64,000 nucleotides of DNA from Paludibacterium paludis (GCF_018802605.1 NZ_CP069161.1:3844001-3908000); one strand, 5' to 3'. Positions 1-18,018 are shown, numbered from the stretch's first letter. A program made the numbers and translations. The notes: generated from the letters alone by a model not told the origin.

Positions 1-147
<147 letters not shown>

Positions 148-157
148 TCAGCGCGCA

Positions 158-2257
158 TTACTTCTTGGCGTTGGTCACGGCGTCGGCAACGTGCTTCGGC
201 GCCTCGGAGTAGTGCTTGAACTCCATGGAGTACGTAGCACGACCCTGAGTCAGCGAACGCAGCGTGGTCGAGTAACCGAACATTTCGGCCAACGGGACTT
301 CGGCACGAATCTTCTTGCCGCCCAGGCCGTCGTCATCCATGCCTTGCACGATACCGCGGCGGGAGGACAGGTCGCCCATGACGTCGCCCATGTACTCTTC
401 CGGGGTCTCGACTTCCACGGCCATCATCGGCTCGAGCAGAACCGCGCTGGCGCGGCGCATCGCTTCCTTGAACGCCATGGAACCGGCCAGTTCGAAGGCG
501 ATTTGCGACGAGTCGACATCGTGGTAGGAACCGAAGGTCAGACGCACACGTACGTCCACCACCGGGTAGCCGGCGACAATACCGGTGGACAGGGTGTTCT
601 GGATACCCTTGTCCACGGACGGGATGAATTCGCGCGGAATCACGCCGCCCTTGATTTCGTCCACGAACTCGTAACCACCACCTTCGCCCAGCGGCTCCAG
701 GGTGATGACGCAGTGACCGTACTGCCCCTTACCGCCGGACTGCTTGACGTGCTTGGCTTCGACATCGGTAACGGTCTTGGTGACGGTTTCGCGGTAAGCA
801 ACCTGCGGAGCGCCGACGTTGGCTTCCACGCCGAATTCACGGCGCATGCGGTCAACCAGAATTTCCAGGTGCAGTTCGCCCATACCGGAAATGATGGTCT
901 GACCGGATTCTTCGTCGGTGCGCACGCGGAACGACGGGTCTTCCTTCGCCAGGCGGTTCAGGGCAACGCCCATCTTTTCCTGGTCGGCCTTGGTCTTCGG
1001 CTCAACGGCGACGTGAATCACCGGCTCCGGGAACTCCATGCGCTCGAGAATCAGCGGAGCGTCGGACGAACACAGGGTCTCACCGGTGGTCACTTCCTTC
1101 AGACCGATGGCGGCGGCGATGTCGCCGGCGCGAACTTCTTCGATCTCTTTACGCTCGTTGGCGTGCATCTGAACGATACGGCCGATACGCTCTTTCTTGC
1201 CCTTGACGGAGTTCAGGACGGAGTCGCCGGACTTCACCACGCCGGAATAGACGCGGAAGAAGGTCAGCTGACCGACGTACGGGTCGTTCATCAGCTTGAA
1301 CGCCAGTGCGGAGAACGGCTCGTCATCGGAGGCCTTGCGGACCGTCGGCGTGCCGTCTTCGTTCTCGCCCGGTACCGGGGGAACGTCGATCGGGCTCGGC
1401 AGCAGGTCGACAACGGCGTCCAGCATGCGCTGAACACCCTTGTTCTTGAACGCGGAGCCGCACAGCATCGGCTGGATTTCGCAACGCAGGGTACGCTGGC
1501 GCAGACCGTAAACAATTTCCTCTTCGGTGAGCTCACCGGTTTCGAGGTACTTGTTCATGGTGTCTTCGTCGACTTCGGCGGCGGCCTCGACCATCTTCTC
1601 GCGCCATTCCTGGGCAACGGACACGAGCTCAGCCGGGATTTCGCCGTATTCGAACTTCATCCCCTGGGAAGCTTCGTCCCAGATGATGGACTTCATCTTC
1701 AGCAGGTCGACAACACCGGTAAAGCCGTCTTCGGCACCGACCGGAACCACGATGGGCACCGGATTGCCGCGCAGACGGGTCTTGACCTGTTCCACGGCGC
1801 GGAAGAAGTTGGCACCCTGACGGTCCATCTTGTTCACGAACGCGATACGCGGAACCTTGTACTTGTTGGCCTGACGCCATACGGTTTCCGACTGGGGCTG
1901 AACACCGCCCACCGCGCAGTAAACCATCACGGCGCCGTCCAGAACGCGCATGGAGCGCTCGACTTCAATAGTGAAGTCAACGTGTCCCGGGGTGTCGATG
2001 ATGTTGAAGCGGTGCTCCGGATACTGCAGGGCCATACCTTTCCAGAAGGTAGTGGTAGCAGCGGAGGTAATCGTAATACCGCGCTCCTGTTCCTGCTCCA
2101 TCCAGTCCATGGTGGCAGCGCCGTCGTGAACTTCACCAATCTTGTGGTTCACGCCGGTGTAAAACAGAATGCGTTCGGTGGTGGTGGTCTTACCAGCATC
2201 GATGTGAGCGGAGATACCGATATTACGGTAGCGCTCGATAGGGGTTTTCCTAGCCAC
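158..2257 (-). CDS. fusA: Elongation factor G
   Basis: EF-G (699 aa) is the cytoplasmic translocase GTPase that moves tRNA-mRNA through the ribosome and helps recycle ribosomes. The N-terminus shows the G1 loop AHIDAGKT (about residues 17-24), the G3 box DTPGH and the G4 box NKMD, followed by the full domain II-V sequence. Length is typical of the family. The start codon is GTG (MARKTP), preceded by AAGG, and lies 27 bases after the rpsG stop, so the two genes are co-transcribed. The str operon order rpsL-rpsG-fusA-tufA is kept. Nothing looks truncated. Confidence 0.98.
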   Translation of the reverse strand: MARKTPIERYRNIGISAHIDAGKTTTTERILFYTGVNHKIGEVHDGAATMDWMEQEQERGITITSAATTTFWKGMALQYPEHRFNIIDTPGHVDFTIEVERSMRVLDGAVMVYCAVGGVQPQSETVWRQANKYKVPRIAFVNKMDRQGANFFRAVEQVKTRLRGNPVPIVVPVGAEDGFTGVVDLLKMKSIIWDEASQGMKFEYGEIPAELVSVAQEWREKMVEAAAEVDEDTMNKYLETGELTEEEIVYGLRQRTLRCEIQPMLCGSAFKNKGVQRMLDAVVDLLPSPIDVPPVPGENEDGTPTVRKASDDEPFSALAFKLMNDPYVGQLTFFRVYSGVVKSGDSVLNSVKGKKERIGRIVQMHANERKEIEEVRAGDIAAAIGLKEVTTGETLCSSDAPLILERMEFPEPVIHVAVEPKTKADQEKMGVALNRLAKEDPSFRVRTDEESGQTIISGMGELHLEILVDRMRREFGVEANVGAPQVAYRETVTKTVTDVEAKHVKQSGGKGQYGHCVITLEPLGEGGGYEFVDEIKGGVIPREFIPSVDKGIQNTLSTGIVAGYPVVDVRVRLTFGSYHDVDSSQIAFELAGSMAFKEAMRRASAVLLEPMMAVEVETPEEYMGDVMGDLSSRRGIVQGMDDDGLGGKKIRAEVPLAEMFGYSTTLRSLTQGRATYSMEFKHYSEAPKHVADAVTNAKK

Positions 2258-2284
2258 GGCCTTAACCTTGTAGGTTGGGTTGAA

Positions 2285-2755
2285 TTAGAAACGGAAGTGC
2301 GAGAACGCCTTGTTGGCCTCAGCCATGCGGTGAACTTCTTCACGCTTCTTCATTGCGCCGCCGCGGCCTTCAGCCGCATCGATCAGTTCGCCGGCAAGAC
2401 GCAGATCCATGGACTTTTCGCCGCGCTTGCGGGCGGCGTCGCGCAGCCAGCGCATGGCCAGCGCCATACGGCGTGCGGGACGAACTTCAACAGGAACTTG
2501 ATAGTTGGCACCACCAACACGGCGGCTCTTCACTTCGACCACCGGCTTGGCGTTGGAGATCGCGGCGTTGAACACTTCGATGGCGTTCTTGCCGGTTTTC
2601 TTTTCGATCTGGTCCAGCGCGCCGTAGATGATGCGCTCGGCAACCGACTTCTTGCCGTCGATCATCACGACGTTCATGAATTTGGAGAGATCCTGGCTAC
2701 CGAATTTCGGATCAGGCAGGACATCACGCTTGGGGACTTCTCTGCGTCTTGGCAT
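2285..2755 (-). CDS. rpsG: 30S ribosomal protein S7
   Basis: S7 (156 aa) is a primary 16S rRNA-binding protein of the small-subunit head. The protein starts [20 protein letters not shown], the standard S7 N-terminus, and has the conserved [15 protein letters not shown] block. An AAGGA motif sits upstream of the ATG. It lies 107 bases downstream of rpsL. In E. coli the comparable rpsL-rpsG spacer is where S7 represses its own translation; I did not find a clear copy of that fold here, so autoregulation is only inferred. Confidence 0.98.
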   Translation of the reverse strand: MPRRREVPKRDVLPDPKFGSQDLSKFMNVVMIDGKKSVAERIIYGALDQIEKKTGKNAIEVFNAAISNAKPVVEVKSRRVGGANYQVPVEVRPARRMALAMRWLRDAARKRGEKSMDLRLAGELIDAAEGRGGAMKKREEVHRMAEANKAFSHFRF

Positions 2756-2862
2756 TTTAATTCCTTAAACTATTCAGTTGAGCTTTAGCGCTCATGGTTA
2801 CCCATAAGGGAGCAACCACTTACTCGACGGCACTCGGCCGCCGTTCCAAACCCGACAAGCGC

Positions 2863-3234
2863 TTACTTGGGACGCTTGGCACCGTACTTGGAACGAGCCT
2901 GTTTACGGTCCTTGACGCCTGCGGTGTCGAGGGAGCCGCGAACGGTGTGGTAACGCACACCCGGAAGGTCCTTGACACGACCGCCGCGGATCAGCACGAC
3001 GCTATGTTCCTGCAGGTTGTGGCCTTCACCGCCGATGTACGAAATGACTTCGAAACCGTTGGTCAGACGCACCTTGCACACTTTACGCAGAGCCGAGTTA
3101 GGCTTCTTCGGAGTGGTGGTGTAAACACGGGTGCACACGCCACGCTTTTGCGGGCAGGCATCCAGCGCGGGCACTTTGCTCTTCGCCGTGGTGGCGAGGC
3201 GGCCTTTGCGCACGAGTTGGTTGATGGTTGGCAT
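2863..3234 (-). CDS. rpsL: 30S ribosomal protein S12
   Basis: S12 (123 aa) sits at the decoding centre and controls accuracy. The loop [11 protein letters not shown] contains Lys43 and the loop KDLPGVRYH contains Lys88, both the streptomycin-sensitive residues, so no resistance substitution is present at these two sites. It is the first gene of the str operon. The promoter at 3295-3323 lies about 60 bases upstream of the ATG, with AGGA as the ribosome site. The 5' side is followed by an unrelated protease gene on the other strand instead of rpoC. Confidence 0.98.
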   Translation of the reverse strand: MPTINQLVRKGRLATTAKSKVPALDACPQKRGVCTRVYTTTPKKPNSALRKVCKVRLTNGFEVISYIGGEGHNLQEHSVVLIRGGRVKDLPGVRYHTVRGSLDTAGVKDRKQARSKYGAKRPK

Positions 3235-3294
3235 TACTATCAGTTCCTAGTTGATATCCCCACAACGGCAACATGCCGCCATGAGAGAGGCTGG

Positions 3295-3323
3295 ATTATA
3301 GTTGAGTCAAACATGGGGGTCAA
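3295..3323 (-). promoter_or_regulatory. sigma70 promoter of the str operon
   Basis: On the minus strand a -35 box TTGACC (3318-3323) and a perfect -10 box TATAAT (3295-3300) are separated by exactly 17 bases. The position just upstream of rpsL and the near-consensus match make this the likely main promoter of rpsL-rpsG-fusA-tufA. Confidence 0.85.
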
Positions 3324-3563
3324 TCGAAATGACGGCGCGCAAAACCGCTTAGCCCTTGAATGAGCAGCATTTTTTCCGGCCACCCTGTTTCACGCTCCAC
3401 GCTCCCCGCACCTGCGCTTCGGCATGCCGCCGACGGTCACTTCCGGTGGCCCACCTCCTGTTGAGGAAATTTCGACACGAAAAGACGTAATGCGCACATG
3501 TCGTGGCCTTCGTGCCTACCGTAGATTCGGCCTTCCTCATTATCTTCAAAGGGAAGATTCATT
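3324..3563. other. Intergenic region between the str promoter and the protease gene
   Basis: This spacer separates two divergent genes. Apart from the str promoter next to it, and a GGGAAG ribosome-binding site about 11 bases before the protease ATG at 3564, I see no convincing sigma70 promoter or operator for the plus-strand gene. A short CGACA/TGTCG inverted repeat near 3474-3504 is too weak to name. Confidence 0.5.
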
Positions 3564-5864
3564 ATGGCCCATCACGGTCCACTGACATGCCTCCTGGCTG
3601 GAGCCACCTTCATCACCACCGTCCATGCGCAGGCCGCCCACCCTTCGCCCATCCGTCATGAAACATCATGGTTGCAATCCAGCCTGACGCCCGTCACCGT
3701 GCGTGTGATTGGCGCTCATGCGCTTGTCGACGATATCATCGTCGGCGAATGGGATAGCGTCCGCGCCGAGGGTGTACCCAGTTTTCATGTCGGCGCGCCG
3801 GATAAATCCGCCAATGGCGAGGTGCACGCAGCGACCGCGCATTTTGTCAGAACCTGGCCTCGCGGCATCGTGCCCTATGAGTTCTCGCGCGACTATCCCG
3901 AGAGCGGAAAACAGATGTTCGAGCAAGCCATCCGTCACTACGAGGAAAAAACCGGCATACGGTTCATTCCGAGAAACGGCCATGGCAGCTACATTCGCCT
4001 GAACACAAGCATCGACGCCTGCTACACCTACCTTGGCATGGCCCACGACGCCCGCAATATATACATGACCCACGGCTGCGCGGGCGACATGAACTCGAAT
4101 CTTCATGAACTCGGCCACATACTTGGCCTGATTCACGAGCATCAGCGCGCCGACCGTGACACGTACATCCGCCCCTCGCCTTTTTACAAATGGAGTTCGC
4201 AATGGGTTCATGAGTCGGGTACACGCGAGCTGACTCCATACGACATCAACTCCGTCATGCATTACCGAAGCGGTTATACAATGGAAAGCGGCCACAGTAA
4301 CCGCACATTATCGCGTAACGCGCTCTCGCCCGGCGATATCCGCGGCCTTGCCCAACTCTATCCGGAAGCGGCGCAACGTGTCGTTCCCGAACAACCGGGG
4401 GTCGGACGGCTCCCGTCATCGCCAGGCATTCCGGGCATGCCCGCCACGCCACGCTCCCCTTACCCCCAGGTCCTTCCTCCCCGTCCCCGCACTCCACCGG
4501 AAGGGAACGCCGCCCTGCCCGGGCAAGGCGGCCTGATCCGCGACAGCACTGGCCAGCGCTGCCTCGGCATTTCATCGGTGAAATTGCCCGGATTCGAGGA
4601 CGATTATCAGAAAACCCGGCTCGAACACTGCGATGGGCGACCCTCTTTGCGCTGGTATCTGGGCAAGGACGGCAAACTGCGCAACACCAGTCTCGGACCC
4701 GATCAATGCCTGGGGGGATTTGTCGCAGGCGCGGGAGAGACGGTCATGCAGCCCTGCAACGGAGGAGGAATACAACGATGGAACCTCGACGCGGGACGGC
4801 TTCGCAATCCCGTCGCGATGAACCTGCCGCTTGCCATCATAAGTGTCAGGGACGGTCTCATCGGGACAGGATGGTCCGGGACCCCGGCTTCCAACTTTCT
4901 TAACTGGCACCCGGAAGGCGCGACCGCACCTCCGCCTCCCGTACCGGATCGTCAGTACACCGGCCGGTTGTCCGACACGACGGGTCACCGCTGCCTGAGC
5001 GTGATGCGCAATCGCCCCAACAGTCCCCATTGGGACATTTCGATGCAATACTGCAACGCTTCACCGCGGCAGGAATGGAAGCTGGACGGTTCACGGCGGT
5101 TGCGCAGCGAGTCGCTGCCCGGCTACTGCCTGGGTGGCGATATCCGCAACCAGGATATCCGGATGGAGCCATGCAGTGGCGACGCCCGCCAGCAATGGCA
5201 CTTCGATGGCGCACATTTGCGCAGCGTTGCGCATACCGGACATGCAATGCGCAAGCTGCCAGCCGGCCCTGTTGTCCTGAACATGCTGACCCAGTGCCCG
5301 CAGTTCGACTTTGTCTGGCGAGCATCGCCGGCCAGCCGCGGCCAGGGCCGGAATGAATCGAAGCCCGGCGCGTCCGGTTCAAGCCCGGGACACCCGGCAC
5401 CCACTCCCTTCGTCCGGACTCCTCCGTCGATCATGGCGTCCGGGACTCGTCCCGCTTCCGTACCACAGGCGGCGTCGCGCAAGGGCTTGTTGACCAGGGC
5501 GACCGGCCAGTGCCTCACGGTCGATCCGTACGGCCCGGCAAGGCTTTCCGGGACGCGTTACCTGTCCATGCAAACCTGCACCGGCTCGGCGCTGCAACGT
5601 TGGGAGCTCGATGCTGCCGGCAAGCTCGCCAGCGCCGGCCTGCCGGGTTACTGCCTGGATAGCGAGTCGCCCACCCGCGGCTTCGCATTAATGCGGCGAT
5701 GCGCAAACGGCGCGGCGATGCGCTGGAATTACCGAAACCAGCGACTTGAAAACCGTCAAACGCCTTCGATGGGAATTCGCTATAACGAGCAGGGTAGTGT
5801 GTACTTCGACGAGTTCGATCCGGCGAACTACACCCACACGCTGTTGTGGAAGCCCGGACAGTGA
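3564..5864 (+). CDS. Secreted astacin-family (M12A) metalloprotease with ricin-type lectin repeats
   Basis: This 766-residue protein is a probable exported zinc endopeptidase. A signal peptide covers about residues 1-24 (ends VHAQA). The astacin domain (about 90-270) has the complete zinc signature HELGHILGLIHEHQRADR at 181-198, giving ligands H181, H185 and H191 and catalytic E182, and the Met-turn SVMHY at 230-234. A Pro-rich linker (about 275-320) leads to three beta-trefoil-like segments (about 322-450, 464-590 and 638-766) with repeated Q-x-W motifs such as IQRW, RQEW, RQQW and LQRW, typical of ricin B carbohydrate-binding domains. The substrate is unknown; lectin repeats suggest targeting to glycans. 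It is transcribed against the ribosomal genes on both sides and shares a terminator with rpoC, so it looks like a later insertion between rpoC and rpsL. Confidence 0.9.
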   Translation: MAHHGPLTCLLAGATFITTVHAQAAHPSPIRHETSWLQSSLTPVTVRVIGAHALVDDIIVGEWDSVRAEGVPSFHVGAPDKSANGEVHAATAHFVRTWPRGIVPYEFSRDYPESGKQMFEQAIRHYEEKTGIRFIPRNGHGSYIRLNTSIDACYTYLGMAHDARNIYMTHGCAGDMNSNLHELGHILGLIHEHQRADRDTYIRPSPFYKWSSQWVHESGTRELTPYDINSVMHYRSGYTMESGHSNRTLSRNALSPGDIRGLAQLYPEAAQRVVPEQPGVGRLPSSPGIPGMPATPRSPYPQVLPPRPRTPPEGNAALPGQGGLIRDSTGQRCLGISSVKLPGFEDDYQKTRLEHCDGRPSLRWYLGKDGKLRNTSLGPDQCLGGFVAGAGETVMQPCNGGGIQRWNLDAGRLRNPVAMNLPLAIISVRDGLIGTGWSGTPASNFLNWHPEGATAPPPPVPDRQYTGRLSDTTGHRCLSVMRNRPNSPHWDISMQYCNASPRQEWKLDGSRRLRSESLPGYCLGGDIRNQDIRMEPCSGDARQQWHFDGAHLRSVAHTGHAMRKLPAGPVVLNMLTQCPQFDFVWRASPASRGQGRNESKPGASGSSPGHPAPTPFVRTPPSIMASGTRPASVPQAASRKGLLTRATGQCLTVDPYGPARLSGTRYLSMQTCTGSALQRWELDAAGKLASAGLPGYCLDSESPTRGFALMRRCANGAAMRWNYRNQRLENRQTPSMGIRYNEQGSVYFDEFDPANYTHTLLWKPGQ

Positions 5865-5885
5865 GCGGACGGCCCGCCATAGGGT

Positions 5886-5924
5886 AAAAAAAACGCCGCT
5901 CCTCCTTTCGGAGGAACGGCGTTT
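5886..5924. terminator. Bidirectional intrinsic terminator between the protease gene and rpoC
   Basis: An imperfect stem of about 14 bp (AAACGCCG...CGGCGTTT outer arm, CCTCC/GGAGG inner arm) has a TTTC loop, with A-tract on one side and T-tract on the other. It can end the plus-strand protease transcript and the minus-strand rpoBC transcript. Confidence 0.9.
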
Positions 5925-5943
5925 TCCTGTCTGCGATGCGGAC

Positions 5944-10137
<4,194 letters not shown>

Positions 10138-10191
10138 TGCGTCTCCAGTCGGAGGGAGGCCGCGGCGCCTGCCGCGGCTTCACTCCCTTAA

Positions 10192-14367
<4,176 letters not shown>

Positions 14368-14475
14368 AGAGTCTCCATCGAGGTGGGGTGGCGCAAGAAA
14401 CCAAAAGTCAGCAGCCATGCGCGCAATAATTGCTGGCTTTTACCTTCTTTGTTTCGGCCAATCACAAGCGCAATA

Positions 14476-14501
14476 AGGCTGGCGGATTACTCCGCCAGCC
14501 T
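14476..14501 (-). terminator. rplL-rpoB attenuator hairpin
   Basis: A perfect 10-bp stem (aggctggcgg/ccgccagcct) with a 6-base loop follows the rplL stop by about 20 bases. The downstream run on the minus strand is TTATTGCG, a weak U-tract. By position it matches the partial attenuator that reduces rpoBC relative to rplJL in E. coli. Confidence 0.65.
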
Positions 14502-14524
14502 CGTACATCTTCTGTCAGGGAAGA

Positions 14525-14896
14525 TTATTTGATTTCAGCTTTAGCACCGGCTTCGGTCAGTTGCTTGAGGATGTCTTCGGCTTCAGCCTTGGCGACACCT
14601 TCCTTGACGGTCTTCGGAGCGCCGTCAACCATGTCCTTGGCTTCTTTCAGGCCCAGACCGGTGATTGCACGGACAACCTTGATCACGTTGACCTTCTGGT
14701 CGCCAGCGGCGGTCAGAACAACGTCGAACTCGGTCTTCTCTTCAGCGGCGGCAGCGCCACCAGCGGCCGGGCCGGCAACGGCAACGGCAGCGGCGGAAAC
14801 GCCGAACTTCTCTTCGAACGCCTTAACCAGGTCGTTCAGTTCCATAACGGTCAGACCGGCAACGGCCTCGAGGATGTCTTCTTTGGTAATAGCCAT
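14525..14896 (-). CDS. rplL: 50S ribosomal protein L7/L12
   Basis: L7/L12 (123 aa) forms the flexible stalk that recruits translation GTPases. The N-terminal dimerisation domain, the Ala/Gly-rich hinge (about residues 37-53) and the C-terminal factor-binding domain with [14 protein letters not shown] sequence and [15 protein letters not shown] are all present. An AGGAGA motif precedes the ATG. It is 36 bases downstream of rplJ and translationally associated with it in the L10-L12 stalk unit. Confidence 0.98.
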   Translation of the reverse strand: MAITKEDILEAVAGLTVMELNDLVKAFEEKFGVSAAAVAVAGPAAGGAAAAEEKTEFDVVLTAAGDQKVNVIKVVRAITGLGLKEAKDMVDGAPKTVKEGVAKAEAEDILKQLTEAGAKAEIK

Positions 14897-14932
14897 GTGA
14901 AAATCTCCTGAATTCGGGATAAGTCAAATAAG

Positions 14933-15427
14933 TTAAGCGGCTTCGGCTTGCTTCTCCGCCAGAGCGGCCAGTGCGCGGGCGAAGCCGGCAACAGGAGCTT
15001 GCATGACGTACAGAAGCTTGGACAGCAGTTCTTCGCGGCTCGGGATCGAGGCCAGCTCACCAACTTGAGCGGCGTTCAGAACGTTACCGTTGTAAGAACC
15101 TGCCTTGACGACGATCTTGTCGTCAGCCTTGGCGAATTGATGCAGTACTTTGGCTGCAGCAACCGGATCTGCGGAAATCGCGTAAACCAGCGGGCCGACC
15201 ATGTGGTCTGCCAGACCGGCGAACGGCGTGCCTTCCACAGCACGGCGCACCAGCGTGTTCTTGACGACACGCAGGTACACACCTTGCTCACGCGCCTGGG
15301 CACGGAGCTTGGTCATGCTGCCAACCTCGATACCGCGATATTCGGCGACGACGAGGGTCTGGGCATCTACCAGTTGGGCAGCTACCTCGGCCACGACCGC
15401 CTTTTTATCTTCGAGATTAAGACTCAA
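14933..15427 (-). CDS. rplJ: 50S ribosomal protein L10
   Basis: L10 (164 aa) anchors the L7/L12 stalk and binds its own mRNA leader as a repressor. I chose a TTG start at 15425-15427, giving [12 protein letters not shown]. This fits the neisserial L10 N-terminus as I recall it, and places the strong AGGAGG Shine-Dalgarno six bases upstream. The in-frame ATG two codons earlier directly abuts that AGGAGG and is too close to serve. The rest ([35 protein letters not shown]) is typical. The matching L10 leader lies beyond a tRNA-Thr gene upstream. Confidence 0.93.
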   Translation of the reverse strand: MSLNLEDKKAVVAEVAAQLVDAQTLVVAEYRGIEVGSMTKLRAQAREQGVYLRVVKNTLVRRAVEGTPFAGLADHMVGPLVYAISADPVAAAKVLHQFAKADDKIVVKAGSYNGNVLNAAQVGELASIPSREELLSKLLYVMQAPVAGFARALAALAEKQAEAA

Positions 15428-15444
15428 GGTCATCCTCCTAGACT

Positions 15445-15468
15445 GAAAAGAAACGGGAAGTCCCGTTT
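15445..15468 (-). terminator. Terminator-like hairpin in the rplJ leader
   Basis: A 7-bp stem (AAACGGG/CCCGTTT) with a 4-base loop is followed on the minus strand by CTTTTC. It lies between the tRNA-Thr and rplJ, 18 bases before the start codon, so it could act as an attenuator for rplJL-rpoBC or end the tRNA transcript. The U-tract is short; activity is not certain. Confidence 0.55.
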
Positions 15469-15520
15469 CGCTTTGCAGCGGCGACCTGTTCAGGAGACAT
15501 CAGAATACGGTGTCGTGAAG

Positions 15521-15595
<75 letters not shown>

Positions 15596-15621
15596 CTTCA
15601 AGACGATTGAAGCCTTCTTTA

Positions 15622-15685
15622 GGGTACACCATCTGCGCAGGACGCTGTTTCCAGCCATTAAGCCTTGCGGCACCTGCGGTCTTTG
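15622..15685 (-). promoter_or_regulatory. L10 (rplJ) leader RNA element
   Basis: On the minus strand the segment reads GACCGCAGGTGCC, then CTTAAT, then CCTGCGCAGATGGTG. These are the two conserved halves of the ribosomal-protein L10 leader: GCAGG pairs with CCTGC and ACC pairs with GGT, leaving a kink-turn-like internal loop. Family knowledge says the L10-L12 complex binds here to repress rplJL. In this genome it is separated from rplJ by a tRNA gene. Confidence 0.8.
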
Positions 15686-15690
15686 ACAAT

Positions 15691-15716
15691 CCGGCAACCC
15701 TCGAAAGGGTTGCCGG
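15691..15716 (-). other. Strong hairpin just upstream of the L10 leader
   Basis: A perfect 10-bp stem (ccggcaaccc/gggttgccgg) with a 6-base loop lies 40 bases after the rplA stop. It has no U-tract, so an RNase III or stabilising hairpin that separates rplKA mRNA from the rplJL part is more likely than a terminator. Confidence 0.5.
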
Positions 15717-15755
15717 CCCAAAGCCTTGGCAGGACTAGCCTGCCGACCCCGTCAC

Positions 15756-16451
15756 TCAGGCGGTGACGGAGCTGACGTCGACGCGTACGCCAACACCCAT
15801 GGTGCTGGATACGGCGATTTTCTTCAGGTAAACACCCTTGGCGGCGGCCGGCTTGGCCTTGACCAGGGCGTCAACGAGTGCGGCAAGGTTCTCGCGCAGA
15901 GCGGCGGCATCGAAGGATGCGCGACCGATCGTGGCATGAACGATACCGTCACGGCTGGTACGGTACTGAACCTGACCGGCCTTGGCGTTCTTGACGGCTT
16001 CGGCGACGTTCGGGGTCACGGTGCCGACCTTCGGGTTCGGCATCAGGCCACGGGGGCCGAGGATCTGGCCCAGCTGACCGACAACGCGCATGGCGTCCGG
16101 AGCGGCGATAACGACGTCGAAGTCCATTTGACCGGCCTTGACTTGCTCGGCGAGGTCATCGAAGCCGACGACTTCGGCACCGGCTTCGCGAGCTGCGTCA
16201 GCGGCGGCGCCCTGGGCGAATACGGCTACGCGAACGGACTTGCCGGTGCCGCGCGGCAGAACCACGGAACCACGAACAACCTGGTCGGACTTACGCGGAT
16301 CCACGCCGAGGTTGACGGCGATATCGATCGACTCGTCGAACTTGGCGGTGGCGGCTTCCTTGACCATGTTCAGGGCTTCGTCAACCGCGTACAGCTTGTT
16401 GCGGTCAACCTTGGCGTTCAGATCTTGCAGACGCTTGGAAAGCTTGGCCAT
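15756..16451 (-). CDS. rplA: 50S ribosomal protein L1
   Basis: L1 (231 aa) forms the mobile L1 stalk and, in other bacteria, represses the rplKA mRNA. Typical segments include [38 protein letters not shown] and [16 protein letters not shown] start it at the ATG at 16449-16451 rather than three codons upstream: this ATG is one base from the rplK stop, and a GGAGGG Shine-Dalgarno lies inside the end of rplK, so the two genes are translationally coupled. Confidence 0.97.
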   Translation of the reverse strand: MAKLSKRLQDLNAKVDRNKLYAVDEALNMVKEAATAKFDESIDIAVNLGVDPRKSDQVVRGSVVLPRGTGKSVRVAVFAQGAAADAAREAGAEVVGFDDLAEQVKAGQMDFDVVIAAPDAMRVVGQLGQILGPRGLMPNPKVGTVTPNVAEAVKNAKAGQVQYRTSRDGIVHATIGRASFDAAALRENLAALVDALVKAKPAAAKGVYLKKIAVSSTMGVGVRVDVSSVTA

Positions 16452-16452
16452 G

Positions 16453-16884
16453 TCACACACCCTCCACGTTCAGACCCATCGAACGAGCGGAGCCGGCGAT
16501 GGTGCGCACGGCGGCGTCGAGGTCGGCAGCGGTCAGGTCCGGCTGCTTCTGTTTGGCGATTTCTTCCAGCTGGGCGCGAGTCACCTTGCCCACCTTTTCG
16601 GTGTTGGCGCGGGAGCTGCCCTTCTGGATGCCGGCGGCCTTCTTCAGCAGGATCGACGCGGGCGGGGTCTTCATCACGAAGGTGAAGGACTTGTCCGCGT
16701 AGGCGGTGATCACAACAGGAATCGGCAGACCCGGCTCGATGCCTTGAGTCTGGGCGTTGAACGCCTTGCAGAATTCCATGATGTTCAGGCCACGTTGACC
16801 CAGGGCCGGGCCGATCGGCGGCGAGGGGTTCGCCTTACCGGCGGGCACTTGCAGCTTTACATAGCCGACAATTTTCTTTGCCAC
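16453..16884 (-). CDS. rplK: 50S ribosomal protein L11
   Basis: L11 (143 aa) binds 23S rRNA at the GTPase-associated centre and is the site of thiostrepton action. The N-terminal block [24 protein letters not shown] sequence, with the proline pair PPIGP, is intact, and the C-terminal RNA-binding domain ends [13 protein letters not shown]. The start is GTG ([12 protein letters not shown]) with an AGGAG motif upstream. It is the first gene after the promoter at 16949-16977. Confidence 0.98.
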   Translation of the reverse strand: MAKKIVGYVKLQVPAGKANPSPPIGPALGQRGLNIMEFCKAFNAQTQGIEPGLPIPVVITAYADKSFTFVMKTPPASILLKKAAGIQKGSSRANTEKVGKVTRAQLEEIAKQKQPDLTAADLDAAVRTIAGSARSMGLNVEGV

Positions 16885-16948
16885 GATTTAGACTCCTAAA
16901 GCGGGTATAGCGCGCCGCAGCGCGGCGCTTCCCAGACGAAAGGGCACG

Positions 16949-16977
16949 ATTATACTACCCTTCCATGAAAACGCCAA
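16949..16977 (-). promoter_or_regulatory. sigma70 promoter of rplKAJL-rpoBC
   Basis: On the minus strand TTGGCG (16972-16977) and a perfect TATAAT (16949-16954) are separated by 17 bases. It begins inside the last bases before the nusG stop and drives rplK. A GC-rich inverted repeat (GCGCCGC/GCGGCGC) at about 16910-16926 lies in the resulting leader and may be the L1 regulatory stem. Confidence 0.85.
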
Positions 16978-16986
16978 GCCGAAAGA

Positions 16987-17520
16987 TCAGATTTTCTCAA
17001 CCTGGCTGAAATCGAGCTCGACGGGTGTGTCACGACCGAAGATCTGCACCGAAACACGCAGCTTGTTGCGTTCGTAGTTGACTTCGTCCACCGAACCGTT
17101 GAAGTCGTTGAACGGCCCGTCGGTAACACGGACGCGCTCACCCACCTCGAACAGAACCTTCGGCTTCGGCTTCTCCACGCCCTCCTGCATCTGCTGCATG
17201 ATGGCGTCGACTTCGCGCTTGGAGATGGGAGCCGGACGATTGGCGGTACCGCCAATGAAACCGGTGACCTTGGGAGTACTCTTCACCAGGTGCCAGGTGT
17301 CATCGGTCATTTCCATCTCGATGAGCACGTAGCCCGGGAAAAACTTGCGCTCGGTGATCGAACGGCGGCCATTTTTCATGTCCACCACTTCTTCGACCGG
17401 AACAAGCACCTGACCGAACAGGTCGGCCACATCGCTGCGATCGATACGTTCGCGCAGCGCCTTTTGCACGCTCTTCTCAAAACCCGAATAGGCGTGAATT
17501 ACATACCAGCGTTTTGCCAT
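16987..17520 (-). CDS. nusG: Transcription termination/antitermination protein NusG
   Basis: NusG (177 aa) binds RNA polymerase, suppresses pausing and links it to Rho or the ribosome. The N-terminal NGN domain starts [19 protein letters not shown] and contains [12 protein letters not shown], and the C-terminal KOW motif reads [17 protein letters not shown]. The gene begins two bases after the secE stop, so the pair is an operon. Confidence 0.98.
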   Translation of the reverse strand: MAKRWYVIHAYSGFEKSVQKALRERIDRSDVADLFGQVLVPVEEVVDMKNGRRSITERKFFPGYVLIEMEMTDDTWHLVKSTPKVTGFIGGTANRPAPISKREVDAIMQQMQEGVEKPKPKVLFEVGERVRVTDGPFNDFNGSVDEVNYERNKLRVSVQIFGRDTPVELDFSQVEKI

Positions 17521-17522
17521 GA

Positions 17523-17876
17523 TCAGCCTCGACCCAGAAGAACGTCATAAACCAGCCAGGTCAGACCCGAGTCGACCAGCCACATGAACAGGGCAAGCAC
17601 AAACACGAACAGCGCCACCATGAGGGTGATCTGCTGCGCTTCCTTGCGGGAGGGCCAAACGACCTTCTTCACTTCGGCGACAGACTCCTGCGCATATAGC
17701 ACGAAGTCCTTGCCGGGACGCGACAACCACACAATACCGGCTCCGGCGACCAGACTCGCGGCGAACGCCGCGGGACGCAACAGGCCATGCGCCTCCGGAA
17801 TCATGTAAAAGCCGGCAACCCCGGCGATCACGATCAGCGCCGCGAGGGCGAGCTTGATTTTGTCTTGCATTTCCAT
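17523..17876 (-). CDS. secE: Protein translocase subunit SecE
   Basis: SecE (about 117 aa) is the small membrane subunit that clamps SecY. Three hydrophobic stretches are visible: [15 protein letters not shown], an [16 protein letters not shown] segment and the C-terminal essential [18 protein letters not shown]. This is the three-span form known from E. coli. The conserved amphipathic sequence [13 protein letters not shown] precedes the last span. I start it at [14 protein letters not shown] two codons later is an alternative. Longer in-frame starts overlap the tRNA-Trp and are rejected. Confidence 0.95.
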   Translation of the reverse strand: MEMQDKIKLALAALIVIAGVAGFYMIPEAHGLLRPAAFAASLVAGAGIVWLSRPGKDFVLYAQESVAEVKKVVWPSRKEAQQITLMVALFVFVLALFMWLVDSGLTWLVYDVLLGRG

Positions 17877-17942
17877 GCGGTTTTTCTCTTGCGCGTATGC
17901 GACAAAAGACCAACCGGCGCTTGCGCGCCGGTTAGTCTTAAT

Positions 17943-18018
17943 TGGCAGGCCAGGAGGGTCTCGAACCCCCAACCCTCGGTTTTGGAGACCGATACTCTAC
18001 CAATTGAGCTACTGGCCT
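17943..18018 (-). tRNA. tRNA-Trp (anticodon CCA)
   Basis: A 76-base cloverleaf has acceptor AGGCCAG/CTGGCCT, anticodon stem TCGGT/ACCGA, loop CTCCAAA, a GTTCGAGAC T-loop and an encoded CCA. It lies only 11 bases after the tufB stop and 66 bases before secE, so it is processed from the tufB-secE transcript. Confidence 0.97.

Noticed and set aside
191..2788. Long plus-strand open frame (865 codons) across fusA and rpsG
   Set aside because: It is antisense to EF-G and S7, both certain, and its His/Gly-rich translation is the usual shadow of high-G+C coding DNA.
3474..3504. CGACA/TGTCG inverted repeat upstream of the protease gene as a quorum-sensing operator
   Set aside because: Arms are only five bases and do not match a LuxR-type box.
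3349..3549. Minus-strand 66-residue open frame upstream of the str promoter
   Set aside because: It lies upstream of the rpsL promoter with no clear ribosome site and a composition unlike a real protein.
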